Source: Pelomonas sp047654785
GTDB lineage: Bacteria; Pseudomonadota; Gammaproteobacteria; Burkholderiales; Burkholderiaceae_C
Assembly: GCF_047654785.1 (NCBI RefSeq)
Contig: NZ_JASGKQ010000003.1
Coordinates: 1 to 64,000 of the forward strand
Direction of reading: 5' to 3'
Length of the DNA stretch: 64,000 bases
Within the stretch, counting starts at the first letter, position 1. Each line of letters opens with the position of its first letter. Both the position numbers and the translations under genes were made by a program. A model generated the notes under the pieces. The model saw nothing but the letters and a program-made list of their open reading frames with translations, was not told the DNA's origin and ran no database searches. Shown here piece after piece: positions 1-8,089 of the stretch.

Positions 1-96
1 CTGAAGATGGGCTTCCGCGTCGGCGACAACGCGCCCATGGCCTTCGTCGAACTGGTGGACCGTCCCGAAGCGGCGGCCGAAGGCGCTGCCGAATAA
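1..96 (+). CDS. rplQ: 50S ribosomal protein L17, C-terminal end (partial)
   Basis: The window opens inside this gene in frame 1. The visible 31 residues contain GFRVGDNAPMAFVELVDR, which matches the conserved C-terminal signature of bacterial L17 (GFRxGDNAPMAxxELVDR), followed by a short Ala/Glu tail and TAA. L17 is a large-subunit ribosomal protein usually encoded last in the rpsM-rpsK-rpsD-rpoA-rplQ operon; an intrinsic terminator directly downstream fits that position. Only the end is present, so length and start cannot be judged. Confidence 0.93.
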   Translation: MKMGFRVGDNAPMAFVELVDRPEAAAEGAAE

Positions 97-118
97 GTCC
101 GGCACGCGCCGACTTGCC

Positions 119-144
119 AAAAGCCCGCTTCGTGCGGGCTTTTT
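119..144 (+). terminator. intrinsic terminator after rplQ
   Basis: An A-rich lead, the inverted repeat AAGCCCGC / GCGGGCTT around a short TTCGT loop, and a run of T residues form a classical rho-independent terminator 23 bases after the rplQ stop. It would end the ribosomal protein operon. Confidence 0.9.
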
Positions 145-216
145 CATGGGCGCGTGATGCAACGCGGTGCTTGATGCGCGTGGCCAACCTCATCAACACC
201 GGCATGTCTCGTCTGC

Positions 217-849
217 TTATGCCACCGTCAAAGCAAACGGTTTGAACCCTCGGGCTGCGATCAGGTACGGAACCATCAGGATCATCGCCTCGGTCGCACG
301 CGCGGACTGGATGCCGCCCAGATCCAGCACCTGCCCGGCAGGCCATCCCAGGTCGGCCAGCAGCGCCTTCACCTGGCTTTTGGCGTCTGCATCGTCGCCG
401 CTGACGAAGACCGTGGGCGAACTCGACAGGCTTTGCGGCGCGGCCATGACGGTAAAGATCATGGTGTTCAGCGATTTCACGACGCGCGTTTGCGGCAGTG
501 CGGCCTGCAGGTGCTCGGCCAGGCTGCTGTTCGGATAGAGCAGCCCACCGGGCATGCCGTTGGCCGTGCGTTCCGTGGCGTTGGAGACGTCCAGCAACAC
601 CTTGCCCTGGAGAGGCGTCTGCAGCGCCTGCAGCATTGGCAGGGCGGTGTCGCCCGGCGTCGCATTGATGACCAGAGGGGACGCCGCAACGGCGTCGGCG
701 AGCGAGGCATGCCGCACCGAAGGCCCTTTCCACTGGCTTGCACCAGCCGCCGGATCGCGGTGGCCGATGGTGATGGCGTGGCCCTTGGCGGCCAGGGCTG
801 CTGCGAGTGTGGCGCCGACGCGGCCGGCACCGAGGATGCTGATGTTCAT
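217..849 (-). CDS. NADP-binding reductase (F420H2:NADP oxidoreductase / NADPH-dependent reductase family)
   Basis: The 210-residue product begins MNISILGAGRVGATLAAALAAKGH, a Rossmann dinucleotide-binding fold with GAGRVG at residues 7-12, and continues with INATPGDTA and the segment RVVKSLNTMIF, typical of the NADP_F420 oxidoreductase family (NPD4-type, about 200-220 residues). Such proteins reduce or oxidise an unidentified substrate with NADP in the cytoplasm. The ATG at 849 is preceded by AAGGAAACC, a good ribosome site. It lies 38 bases downstream of the phosphatase-like gene on the same strand and may be cotranscribed with it. The substrate cannot be read from the sequence. Confidence 0.8.
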   Translation of the reverse strand: MNISILGAGRVGATLAAALAAKGHAITIGHRDPAAGASQWKGPSVRHASLADAVAASPLVINATPGDTALPMLQALQTPLQGKVLLDVSNATERTANGMPGGLLYPNSSLAEHLQAALPQTRVVKSLNTMIFTVMAAPQSLSSSPTVFVSGDDADAKSQVKALLADLGWPAGQVLDLGGIQSARATEAMILMVPYLIAARGFKPFALTVA

Positions 850-887
850 GATGGTTTCCTTGAAATGAATGGGGTCGATGGCGGCGC

Positions 888-1754
888 TCAGGCCACGAGG
901 CTCAGCGCGCGCACTGCTTCGCCGTGCACGCCCGGCGCACTGGCCAGGAAGTCTTCGCTGGCCAAGGTCCAGGGATGGCCTTGCGTGTCGGTGACGATGC
1001 CGCCCGCCTCGGACACCAGCAGCGCGCCGGCAGCCAGGCCCGAGCGCACGTCGGTGTACTGCCAGAAGCCTTCGATCTGCCCGGCAGCCACCATCCCGAG
1101 CTCGAAGGTGGCGGGCACCGTCATGCGCACCACCAGCGCGGCATTCAGCATGGACGTGACGGACTGGCCCATGCGGCGGTAGGTGTCGGGCGTCTCGCCG
1201 GGCTTGGCCTGGCCGGTGGTGACGATGGCGGCCTTGAGCTCGGTCTTGGTGGACGGACGCATCGGCACGCCGTTCACATACGCTGCGCCGCTGCCGCGCA
1301 CGGCGGTGTACAGGCGGTCGGCCACGGGTTCGTACACGGCGGTCAACGCGGGCACGTTGTCGCGCACCAGCGTTGCGCTGATGCCCCATGCCGTGAGGCC
1401 ATGCACATGGTTCACGTTGCCTTCCACGGCATCGAAAACCCACCACTCGCCGTCGGGCAGCGCGCCGCCTTCGAGTTCGTCATCCACCCAGCCGGCATGC
1501 GGACGCGCCGTCTCCAGCAGTTCGCGCGCCACCGCCAGCGAGGCGGCGTCGTTGTCGTAGATGGCGGCGACGACACCTTGCAGATCGTTGGGAGTGCGCG
1601 TCTCGGCATCGAAACGCGCCAGCATGTGGGCGCCCGCGGCGCGCACGGCGGCCACGACGGCGGCGAGCAGGGCGCCGTCATCGTCCGCATGAGCGGCGGC
1701 GTGTTCGGCCAGGTGCCGGGCGGTCGAGATGGAGGGGTGGGTCGAGGAGTTCAT
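888..1754 (-). CDS. inositol monophosphatase family protein with altered metal motif
   Basis: This 288-residue protein follows the inositol monophosphatase/bisphosphate nucleotidase pattern: an acidic DDELEG stretch (about 91-96) in place of the usual GEE, WVFDAVEGNVNHVHG (106-119) in place of WxxDPxDGTxNF, and DVRSGLAAGALLVSEAGG near residue 220 matching WDxAAGxLLxxEAGG. The family removes phosphate from inositol or 3'-phosphoadenosine compounds using two or three Mg ions. Here DPIDGT has become DAVEGN; Asp108 and Glu111 could still bind metal, but activity or substrate is probably shifted. The ATG at 1754 has GAAGG upstream. A LysR gene is transcribed divergently and may control it and the reductase below. 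Confidence 0.75.
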   Translation of the reverse strand: MNSSTHPSISTARHLAEHAAAHADDDGALLAAVVAAVRAAGAHMLARFDAETRTPNDLQGVVAAIYDNDAASLAVARELLETARPHAGWVDDELEGGALPDGEWWVFDAVEGNVNHVHGLTAWGISATLVRDNVPALTAVYEPVADRLYTAVRGSGAAYVNGVPMRPSTKTELKAAIVTTGQAKPGETPDTYRRMGQSVTSMLNAALVVRMTVPATFELGMVAAGQIEGFWQYTDVRSGLAAGALLVSEAGGIVTDTQGHPWTLASEDFLASAPGVHGEAVRALSLVA

Positions 1755-1864
1755 GTCATGCCTTCAAGGGTTGCAGCGTTGCCGCCTGGGTGTGTGATGG
1801 GCGTATTTTTTTGCGCCGCTCGATTAACATCAAATCAAACGTCGCTACCAATCACTTAACCTAC

Positions 1865-2848
1865 ATGCAACTGGACATGAACCTTCTGGTGGCGCTGGAC
1901 GCGCTGCTGGACGAGGGCAGCGTGGGGGGCGCCGCAGCGCGCATGCATGTCAGCTCCCCCGCGATGAGCCGCACGCTGGACCGCATCCGGCACATGACGG
2001 GCGACGCCATCCTGGTGCGCGCCGGCCGCCACATGTCGCCAACGCCCTACGCGCTGGCCATCCGCGAGGAGGTGCAAGCCGTGGTCACGCGCGCGCAGGC
2101 CCTGCTGGCGCAGCAGCGCCGCTTCGACCCCGCCGGGATGGAGCGCAGCTTCACCATCCAGTGCCATGACGCGCTGGCCTGCGCGCTCGGCCCTGTCTGG
2201 CTGGCCGGGCTGCAGCGCACGGCGCCGCGGTCCAGCCTGCGGGTGCTGGCCGAGGCGTCGATGGACACGCCGGAACTGCGCCAGGGCCAGGTTGACCTGC
2301 ACATCGGCGCGGCCATTCCCACGCAGGCGGATCTGCTGCACGCCGTGCTGGGCGAAGACAGGCCCGTGGTCGCCATGCGGCCGCAACACCCGTTGGCCGG
2401 ACGCAAGTTGACGGCACGCAGCTACGCCTCGGCCGACCACCTCACCGTCTCCCGCCGGGGCCGATTGCACGATCCGGTGGACGACCTGCTGGCCGCCCAG
2501 GGGCTGTCGCGCCGCGTTGCCGCTTCCGCGCCGACCGTCGCCGCCGCCTTGTGCATGGCCGTCGCCGCCGATTTGCTGGTGGTGGTGCCGGCGTGCGTCA
2601 GCGCATCGCTGCTCCAGGCCATGAAGCTCAAGACGGCCGCGCTGCCGCTGGCGGTATCGCCGCTGCCCGTCGTTGCGACCTGGCACCGGCGCCATGATGG
2701 GGACCCTGCCCACGCATGGCTGCGCGAGCAGGTGGCCGAGAGCGTCAAGCCTTGGGCGTCGTTCCACGGCCAAGACGCGCAAGACCCTGCGCGTCTTGGC
2801 GGCGACGGGCATGCAGATCAGCTCTTGAGGAACTCCAGCAGATCCTGA
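1865..2848 (+). CDS. LysR-family transcriptional regulator
   Basis: The product has an N-terminal winged helix (about residues 1-60, with GSVGGAAARMHVSSPAMSRTLDRIR as the recognition region) and a periplasmic-binding-like effector domain containing the conserved hydrophobic AVAADLLVVVP segment. The ATG at 1865 is chosen because the HTH starts within five residues; the open frame extends 25 codons upstream without family similarity. It is divergent from the phosphatase/reductase pair, whose intergenic region it probably binds. The last roughly 25 residues run through a perfect hairpin and overlap the convergent hydrolase by 31 bases, so the natural C-terminus may have been extended. The effector is unknown. 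Confidence 0.85.
   Translation: MQLDMNLLVALDALLDEGSVGGAAARMHVSSPAMSRTLDRIRHMTGDAILVRAGRHMSPTPYALAIREEVQAVVTRAQALLAQQRRFDPAGMERSFTIQCHDALACALGPVWLAGLQRTAPRSSLRVLAEASMDTPELRQGQVDLHIGAAIPTQADLLHAVLGEDRPVVAMRPQHPLAGRKLTARSYASADHLTVSRRGRLHDPVDDLLAAQGLSRRVAASAPTVAAALCMAVAADLLVVVPACVSASLLQAMKLKTAALPLAVSPLPVVATWHRRHDGDPAHAWLREQVAESVKPWASFHGQDAQDPARLGGDGHADQLLRNSSRS
2769..2800. terminator. 12-bp perfect hairpin between convergent genes
   Basis: GCCAAGACGCGC and its exact reverse complement GCGCGTCTTGGC flank an 8-base loop. There is no T run, so it would be a weak or bidirectional terminator. It sits at the 3' end of the LysR coding frame, just before the end of the convergent hydrolase gene at 2818. 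Confidence 0.5.
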
Positions 2849-3771
2849 TTGAAGCGATCCTTGTGCGTGTCGGTCAGGCCGTGCGGCGCACCGGGGTAGA
2901 CGATCAGCTTCGCGCCCTTGATCTGCGCGGCCGACGCCTTGCCTGAGATGTCGAGCGGCACGATCTGGTCGTCGTCACCGTGGATCACCAGCGTGGGCAC
3001 GTCGAACTTCTTCAGATCCTCGCGGAAATCGGTGGCCGAGAACGCGGCGATGGAGTCGTAGGTGTTCTTGTGGCCGGCCTGCATGCCCTGCGCCCACCAG
3101 CTGTCGATCAGGCCCTGCGAGACCTTGGCACCCGGACGGTTGAAGCCGTAGAACGGGCCGGATGCGAGGTCGAGGTAGAGCTGCGAGCGGTTCTCAAGCG
3201 ATGCCTTGCGGATGCCGTCGAAGACTTCGAGCGGCAGGCCACCGGGATTGTCGGCGGTTTGCAACATCAGCGGCGGCACGGCGCTGACCAGCACGACCTT
3301 CTTCACGCGCGAGGTGCCGTGACGGCCGATGTAGCGCGCCACCTCGCCGCCACCGGTGGAAAAGCCCACGGCGGTGATGTCCTTGAGATCAAGCGCGTTG
3401 ATCACGGCCGCCAGGTCATCGGCGTAGTGATCCATGTCGTTGCCGTCCCAAGGCTGGCTGGAGCGGCCATGGCCGCGGCGATCGTGGGCGACCACGCGAT
3501 AGCCCTGCGAGGCAAGGAAGATCATCTGCGATTCCCAACTGTCCGAGTTGAGCGGCCAGCCGTGGCTGAAGGTCACGACCGGGCCGTCCTTCGGACCCCA
3601 GTCCTTGTAGTACAGGCGGACGTTGTCGTGGGTGACGATGTAGTTGCCGTCGACGGTGGCCGCGGCGGCTGCCTGCGTCGGGGTTGCCGGCTGAGCGGCT
3701 TGCGCTGCGAAGCCGGCTTGCAGGGCGATGGCCAGCAGTGGGACGGCGAAGATGTGGGCGGAGGCTTTCAT
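2818..3771 (-). CDS. exported alpha/beta hydrolase, non-heme chloroperoxidase-like
   Basis: A 317-residue alpha/beta hydrolase with a signal peptide (residues 1 to about 26, hydrophobic core after Lys2, ending AAQAAQ), so a periplasmic location is likely. The nucleophile elbow is GFSTGGGE (Ser138); the acid lies in HGDDDQIVP (264-272) and the base in GAPHGLT (His297). The HGW and GHGRS segments are typical of the bacterial cofactor-free haloperoxidase/esterase group, whose true reaction is often ester or perester hydrolysis. It lies 39 bases downstream of ohr on the same strand, so the pair may share a promoter and a role in peroxide or perester stress. The substrate is unproven. Confidence 0.85.
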   Translation of the reverse strand: MKASAHIFAVPLLAIALQAGFAAQAAQPATPTQAAAAATVDGNYIVTHDNVRLYYKDWGPKDGPVVTFSHGWPLNSDSWESQMIFLASQGYRVVAHDRRGHGRSSQPWDGNDMDHYADDLAAVINALDLKDITAVGFSTGGGEVARYIGRHGTSRVKKVVLVSAVPPLMLQTADNPGGLPLEVFDGIRKASLENRSQLYLDLASGPFYGFNRPGAKVSQGLIDSWWAQGMQAGHKNTYDSIAAFSATDFREDLKKFDVPTLVIHGDDDQIVPLDISGKASAAQIKGAKLIVYPGAPHGLTDTHKDRFNQDLLEFLKS

Positions 3772-3810
3772 GGCATTTGTGTCCTGTTGCGATGTGCGGT
3801 GTGGTTCCGG

Positions 3811-4239
3811 TCAGTCGGCGATGACGAGCGTCACGTCGATGTTTCCGCGCGTGGCGTTGGAGTACGGGCACACGATGTGGGCTTGGTCGACCAGCGACTG
3901 CAGCGTGTCGCGGCCGATGCCGGGAGCGGCGATGGTCAATTCGGCCTGGATGCCGAAGCCGGTGGGAATCTGGCCGATGCCGACCTCGCCGGTGACGGTG
4001 GTGTCCGCGGGCAGCGCGACCTTCTGCTTGCCGGCGACGAACTTCAGCGCCCCGAGGAAGCAGGCCGAGTAGCCGGCGGCGAACAGCTGCTCCGGATTGG
4101 TGCCGGGGCCGCCGGCGCCACCGAGCTCGCGCGGCGTGGACAACTGCACGTCGAGCACGTTGTCGGAAGAAGTGGCGCGGCCTTCGCGGCCGCCCGTGGC
4201 GGTGGCAGTGGCGGTATAGAGGACCTTTTCGATGGACAT
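3811..4239 (-). CDS. ohr: organic hydroperoxide resistance protein
   Basis: A 142-residue OsmC/Ohr-family thiol peroxidase that reduces organic hydroperoxides in the cytoplasm, usually with lipoylated proteins as electron donors. The two reactive cysteines are present: Cys60 in GYSACF and Cys124 in HIVCPYSNATRGN. The partner residues Arg18 and Glu50 are at the positions normal for Ohr rather than OsmC. The ATG at 4239 follows a good AGGAG ribosome site. Most ohr genes sit beside a MarR-type ohrR; here the divergent neighbour is an AraC-type regulator, which suggests a different control circuit. Confidence 0.93.
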   Translation of the reverse strand: MSIEKVLYTATATATGGREGRATSSDNVLDVQLSTPRELGGAGGPGTNPEQLFAAGYSACFLGALKFVAGKQKVALPADTTVTGEVGIGQIPTGFGIQAELTIAAPGIGRDTLQSLVDQAHIVCPYSNATRGNIDVTLVIAD

Positions 4240-4331
4240 GGCGGTGGCTCCTGGTCTGAGGGTTGGGTGGGCCGGGCGACTGTCGTCCGGTGAGTCGTAC
4301 TGTGCGCCCGCAATCAGGACTTTTGGTGATG

Positions 4332-4337
4332 TATAAT
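4332..4337 (+). promoter_or_regulatory. candidate -10 box for the AraC gene
   Basis: An exact TATAAT lies 26 bases before the AraC start in an AT-rich patch that stands out in the ohr/AraC intergenic region. No strong -35 box was found at the normal spacing, which would fit an activated promoter. The same 124-base region must also carry the ohr promoter on the other strand. Confidence 0.5.
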
Positions 4338-4363
4338 CCTAAAAACTTGATCTTGAGTACTTT

Positions 4364-5233
4364 ATGGCCGATCGACTGGCGGCGCTGATGGAACACTTCC
4401 CCGTGGCGGCGAATGTGTTCAACGCCGGGGCGCTGTGCGGAATCAACACGCTGGAAAGCGATGGCGACCACGGCCAGTTGCACCTGGTGCGCAGCGGCAC
4501 GGTAGAGGTCCGGTACGGCAGATCGTCGCTGCTCATCGAGCGGCCCAGCCTGCTGCTCTTCCCGCGGCCGCTGACGCACCGCTTCGTCACCGATGCCGAG
4601 CGCGGGGCGGACATGGTCTGCGCGAACCTGTCATTCGATGGTGGCGCGACCAACCCGATGGCCTCGGCTTTGCCGGACGCCATCTGCTTGCCGTTGGAAG
4701 ACATCAGTGGCGCGGAGCCGGTGCTGGCGTTGCTGTTCGAGGAAGCGTTCGCGCAACGTTGCGGACGCGTCGCACTGGTCGAGCGGCTGTTCGAGGTGGT
4801 GATGATCCAGATCCTTCGCCAGTTGATGGAAAGCGGCGAAGTGAAGGGCGGGATGCTATCGGGGCTGTCGCATCCACGCCTGCGCAATGCGCTGGTAGCG
4901 ATGCACGAGGCGCCGGCGAAGGAATGGACGCTTGAGGAGCTTGCTGCCGCTGCCGGGATGTCGCGCAGCGTGTTCGCCACGACCTTCCGCGCGACGGTCG
5001 GCATCACGCCCGGGCAGTACCTCCAGGGGTGGCGCGTGCGGATGGCACAAAAGGCGCTGCGGCGCGGACGTCCTCTGAAGGTGATTGCAGCGGAGGTCGG
5101 GTACGGCAGCGAAGCCGCGCTCTCGCGCGCCTTCAAGGCGCAATCCGGGCAATCACCTCGGGAGTGGAAAAACCACCTGCCCATGGCGCCCCTGCCGTTC
5201 GGGCCGACGCCACCGAAGGGCAAGTCTTCCTGA
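4364..5233 (+). CDS. AraC-family transcriptional regulator (cupin_6 type)
   Basis: A 289-residue activator with an N-terminal cupin-like sensor (residues 10-180, including LVRSGTVEVRYG and LLLFPRPLTHRF) and a C-terminal double HTH (about 195-275). The C-terminal part contains SHPRLRNALVAMHEAPAKEWTLEELA and MSRSVFATTFRATVGITPGQYLQGWRVRMA, hallmarks of this subgroup. It is divergent from ohr and convergent with an alpha/beta hydrolase. Related regulators often control an adjacent oxidoreductase or hydrolase in response to electrophiles or oxidants; ohr plus its downstream hydrolase is the obvious candidate target, by inference only. Confidence 0.88.
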   Translation: MADRLAALMEHFPVAANVFNAGALCGINTLESDGDHGQLHLVRSGTVEVRYGRSSLLIERPSLLLFPRPLTHRFVTDAERGADMVCANLSFDGGATNPMASALPDAICLPLEDISGAEPVLALLFEEAFAQRCGRVALVERLFEVVMIQILRQLMESGEVKGGMLSGLSHPRLRNALVAMHEAPAKEWTLEELAAAAGMSRSVFATTFRATVGITPGQYLQGWRVRMAQKALRRGRPLKVIAAEVGYGSEAALSRAFKAQSGQSPREWKNHLPMAPLPFGPTPPKGKSS

Positions 5234-5256
5234 GCGCAGCAGGCCACTCAGGAAGA
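5225..5256. terminator. bidirectional hairpin between convergent AraC and hydrolase genes
   Basis: TCTTCCTGAG and its exact reverse complement CTCAGGAAGA (10 bp) flank a 12-base loop. It overlaps the AraC stop codon and lies just before the end of the convergent hydrolase gene at 5275, the expected place for a shared terminator. Confidence 0.6.
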
Positions 5257-5274
5257 TGCCGGCGTCTGCGCAAG

Positions 5275-6144
5275 CTATCCGGCCCCGCCCACCCTGTCGT
5301 CGAAGAAGGTACGGATCAAGGCGGCCACTTCCCGGGCATGCGTCTCCAGCGCGAAATGTCCGGCGTCGAGCAGATGAACCTGCGCATCCGGCAGATCCCG
5401 CTGGTAAGCGGCGGCACCGGCAGGCACGAATGCCGGATCGTGTCGTCCCCAAACGGCGAGCAGTGGCGGACGATGCTCGCGGAAATAGGCCTGGAAGCTC
5501 GGATAGAGCGCGACGTTGCTGCGGTAGTCGAGGATCAGATCGAGCTGGATCTCCTGCGCACCCGGCCGTGCCATGTAGGCGATGTCGAGTTCGTAGCCGT
5601 CGGGGGACAAGAGGCGGGGATCGGCGCCAGTGCCGTACTGCCAGTTCCGGATCGTGTCCGGCGCCAGCGAGGGCCGGCAGGCTTCCCGGTTTTCTGCGCT
5701 CGGCTCGCGCCAATAGGTCTCCCACGGCCCCCATTCGTTGCTGAATCCGTCGACGTAGGCGTTGCCGTTCTGCGAGATGATCGCCGTGACCCGTTCGGGA
5801 TGGCGCGTCGCCAGCCGCAGGCCCACCGGTGCGCCGTAGTCGAAGATGTAGAGCGCGTATCGATCGAGCGACATGGCCGCGGTGAAGCCTTCGATCACAT
5901 CGGCAAGGCGGTCGAACGTGTAGTCGAATGTGCCGCGCGGCGGTGCCTTGGTCTGTCCGAAACCGGGCAGATCCGGAGCAATCAGCCGGAAACGATCGGC
6001 CAGCAGCGGGATCAGGTCGCGGAACATGTGGCTGGCGGTCGGAAAACCGTGCAGCAGCAGGATCACGGGCGCATCGCGTGGCCCGGCCTCGCGGTAGAAA
6101 ACGTCGACTTCGCCGACCTGTTGAAACCCATAGCGAGTTGTCAT
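5275..6144 (-). CDS. alpha/beta hydrolase of the haloalkane dehalogenase/epoxide hydrolase type
   Basis: A 289-residue hydrolase without a signal peptide. The nucleophile elbow reads YIFDYGAPVGLR, placing Asp102 where esterases have Ser, which is the signature of dehalogenases and epoxide hydrolases. The oxyanion segment HGFPTASHMFRDLIP (32-46), the acid in VWGRHDPAF and the base in DAGHFALETH complete the active site. These enzymes open epoxides or remove halide from carbon through a covalent aspartyl ester. It is the last gene of a run of detoxification genes on the minus strand (GST, flavoprotein, monooxygenases), separated from the GST by 122 bases. The substrate is unknown. Confidence 0.85.
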   Translation of the reverse strand: MTTRYGFQQVGEVDVFYREAGPRDAPVILLLHGFPTASHMFRDLIPLLADRFRLIAPDLPGFGQTKAPPRGTFDYTFDRLADVIEGFTAAMSLDRYALYIFDYGAPVGLRLATRHPERVTAIISQNGNAYVDGFSNEWGPWETYWREPSAENREACRPSLAPDTIRNWQYGTGADPRLLSPDGYELDIAYMARPGAQEIQLDLILDYRSNVALYPSFQAYFREHRPPLLAVWGRHDPAFVPAGAAAYQRDLPDAQVHLLDAGHFALETHAREVAALIRTFFDDRVGGAG

Positions 6145-6266
6145 CGCCTAAATCCTTGGCGTGGAAATAAAAAGAAGGAGAAGCGCCTGCACTCGGCGCT
6201 TGGTTCCCGGTACACCGTGCTGGGCACCCGTCCAAGTTGCCTGGCGATGGCGGGCGCCGTGCCGGA

Positions 6267-6875
6267 TCATTGGTTCAGAAGCCCTTCGGCCCTGAGCGCA
6301 GCCTGAACGTGCGGACGCTTCTCCATGCGGCGCTGGAATGCCTGCACGTTTTCGAACTCGGAGAGATCGACGCGCAGAAAAGGAGCCCAGTTCGTCAGGG
6401 TGAACATGTAGGCGTCTGCGACCGTGAAATGGTTTCCGACGAGCCACTCGCGGCCCTCCAGGAGCGTGTCGAGGACCGGGTACTTGCTTCGGACGAGTTC
6501 CTTGCGCTCCGCACGCGCCTCGTCCGTCATCTCGTGAAACATCGGGGAATAGCTTTTGTGGATTTCGGCATTCAGGAAGCCGAGCACTTCGAGAAGCCGG
6601 TAGCGTTCCATGGTGCCGAACGCCGGAGCGAGATTGGCCTCTGGCTTCTGGTCAGCGAGAAACTGCATGATGACCGGTCCTTCGGTCAGGATGGCGCCGT
6701 CGTCGAGGATCAGAGCGGGCACCTGCCCCTTGGGATTGATCTTGCGATAATCCTCTCCGGATGCTGTTCGCTTGTCGGCCAGGTTCACGCTTTCGGTTTC
6801 GAGCGTAATTCCAGCTTCACCAGCCACGATGCGGACAGCGAGCGAGCATGCGCCCGGGCTGTAAAAGAGCTTCAT
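6267..6875 (-). CDS. gstA: glutathione S-transferase, beta class
   Basis: The 202-residue product starts MKLFYSPGACSLAVRIV, almost the E. coli GstA N-terminus, with the beta-class Cys10 and Ser11 pair that contacts glutathione. The thioredoxin-like domain includes NPKGQVPAL (the cis-Pro loop) and LTEGPVIMQFLAD; the helical domain has the N-capping segment VGNHFTVADAYMF. It conjugates or reduces electrophiles and peroxides with glutathione in the cytoplasm. The start at 6875 is set by homology; the frame continues upstream without GST similarity. It fits the surrounding detoxification cluster. Confidence 0.93.
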   Translation of the reverse strand: MKLFYSPGACSLAVRIVAGEAGITLETESVNLADKRTASGEDYRKINPKGQVPALILDDGAILTEGPVIMQFLADQKPEANLAPAFGTMERYRLLEVLGFLNAEIHKSYSPMFHEMTDEARAERKELVRSKYPVLDTLLEGREWLVGNHFTVADAYMFTLTNWAPFLRVDLSEFENVQAFQRRMEKRPHVQAALRAEGLLNQ

Positions 6876-7038
6876 ATGTTTCTCCAGAGTTGTTTCGGCC
6901 GCAATGCAGGCCAGGTTGATTTGGGGCTGCAAATGCCGCAGCCCTGCCAAAAATCCCGCCCGCTCACCCCAACGAAGCGGGACTTCGACATCCGGCGCGG
7001 CGGCAGCGGTGTATTGGTCATGATTGCCAACTTTTTTC

Positions 7039-7932
7039 TCAGCCGAAAACCAGCCCGGCATGAAGAGCAATCCCTGCGGCCGCGCCGTCGGCCGCAGGGA
7101 TCAGCGCATTGTTTGCCCTCGCGATGTCGCCTGCCGCATAGACCCCTTCGACAGTCGTCATCTTTGATTCGTTGACAGTAATGATCGGTCCATAGCGACC
7201 AGTTTCAATCGCGCAGCCAAGCTGCTCCGCAATAGTGGTGTTCAACCGGGACGGCGGTGCGACGTAGAGAGCGTCGATGGAAATCCTGCGCCCGTCCGCG
7301 AGCAGGACTGCGGACAGGTCCGTGCCGGTTCCGTCCAGACCGACGACCTGGCTTGGCTCGATGCGCACGTCACGTGAAGACAGCAGCGCCGACATGTCGT
7401 CATCGGGCCGGTTGTCGCCATTCAGATAAAGCGTCACGGGCCCCCAGTCGGCGATCAGCGCGGCCTGCATGGCCGACATCGGCCCCATGTGCAGCACCCC
7501 CAGCTTTCGATCCGCAAACTCGTAGCCGTGGCAGTAGGGACAGGCCAGCACGGTCTTTCCCCATCGCTCGGCCAAGCCGGGCAAGTCGGGTAGCAGGTCT
7601 GTCAAGCCGAAGGCAAGAACAAGCCTGCGCGAAGACAAGACGCCGCCCGTGTCCAACGTCACCGTGAAGTCGTCTTTGGAACCACGGGCGATATCGGCGC
7701 TGCCCTGGATGAACCGGACGGTGGGATACGCCTCGACCTGTCTTCGGGCGTCGGCGATCAGATCGCGCGGGTTGCGTCCATCCTGTCCGAGAAATCCGTG
7801 CGACGCATCGGTGAACCGGTTTCGGGGAGAACCGGCATCTATGACACAGACTTGCCGCCGGGCACGGGCCAGGTATAGCGCAGCCGATAGACCGGCGAAG
7901 CCGCCCCCAATCACGATCGCGTCATATTTCAT
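7039..7932 (-). CDS. FAD/NAD(P)-dependent oxidoreductase, thioredoxin reductase-like
   Basis: A 297-residue flavoprotein of the thioredoxin-reductase-like pyridine nucleotide-disulfide family. It has the FAD-binding VIGGGFAGLSAALYLAR (7-23), a redox pair CPYC (Cys131/Cys134), the GVYAAGDIA FAD motif near the C-terminus, and normal family length. The NADPH motif GMGxSG/A is replaced by HMGPMSAMQAA, as in the short stand-alone members whose partner is not thioredoxin. The ATG at 7932 follows GAAGGAAAAG. It probably reduces an unidentified disulfide or low-molecular-weight acceptor. Spacing of 163 bases to the GST gene suggests its own or a shared transcript. Confidence 0.85.
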   Translation of the reverse strand: MKYDAIVIGGGFAGLSAALYLARARRQVCVIDAGSPRNRFTDASHGFLGQDGRNPRDLIADARRQVEAYPTVRFIQGSADIARGSKDDFTVTLDTGGVLSSRRLVLAFGLTDLLPDLPGLAERWGKTVLACPYCHGYEFADRKLGVLHMGPMSAMQAALIADWGPVTLYLNGDNRPDDDMSALLSSRDVRIEPSQVVGLDGTGTDLSAVLLADGRRISIDALYVAPPSRLNTTIAEQLGCAIETGRYGPIITVNESKMTTVEGVYAAGDIARANNALIPAADGAAAGIALHAGLVFG

Positions 7933-8089
7933 GTTCTTTTCCTTCTTCCAAGAGCGTGAGAGCAAGAACCAGAACAAACCCGGCGATAGACCTCACGGCC
8001 GGTGAATTGGTGCGGTACCTCCAGCGCCGTTAGCCACGCCGCCAGATCGATCGTCGTTAACCTGCGCGTCCAGGCTCATCAAATTCCCG

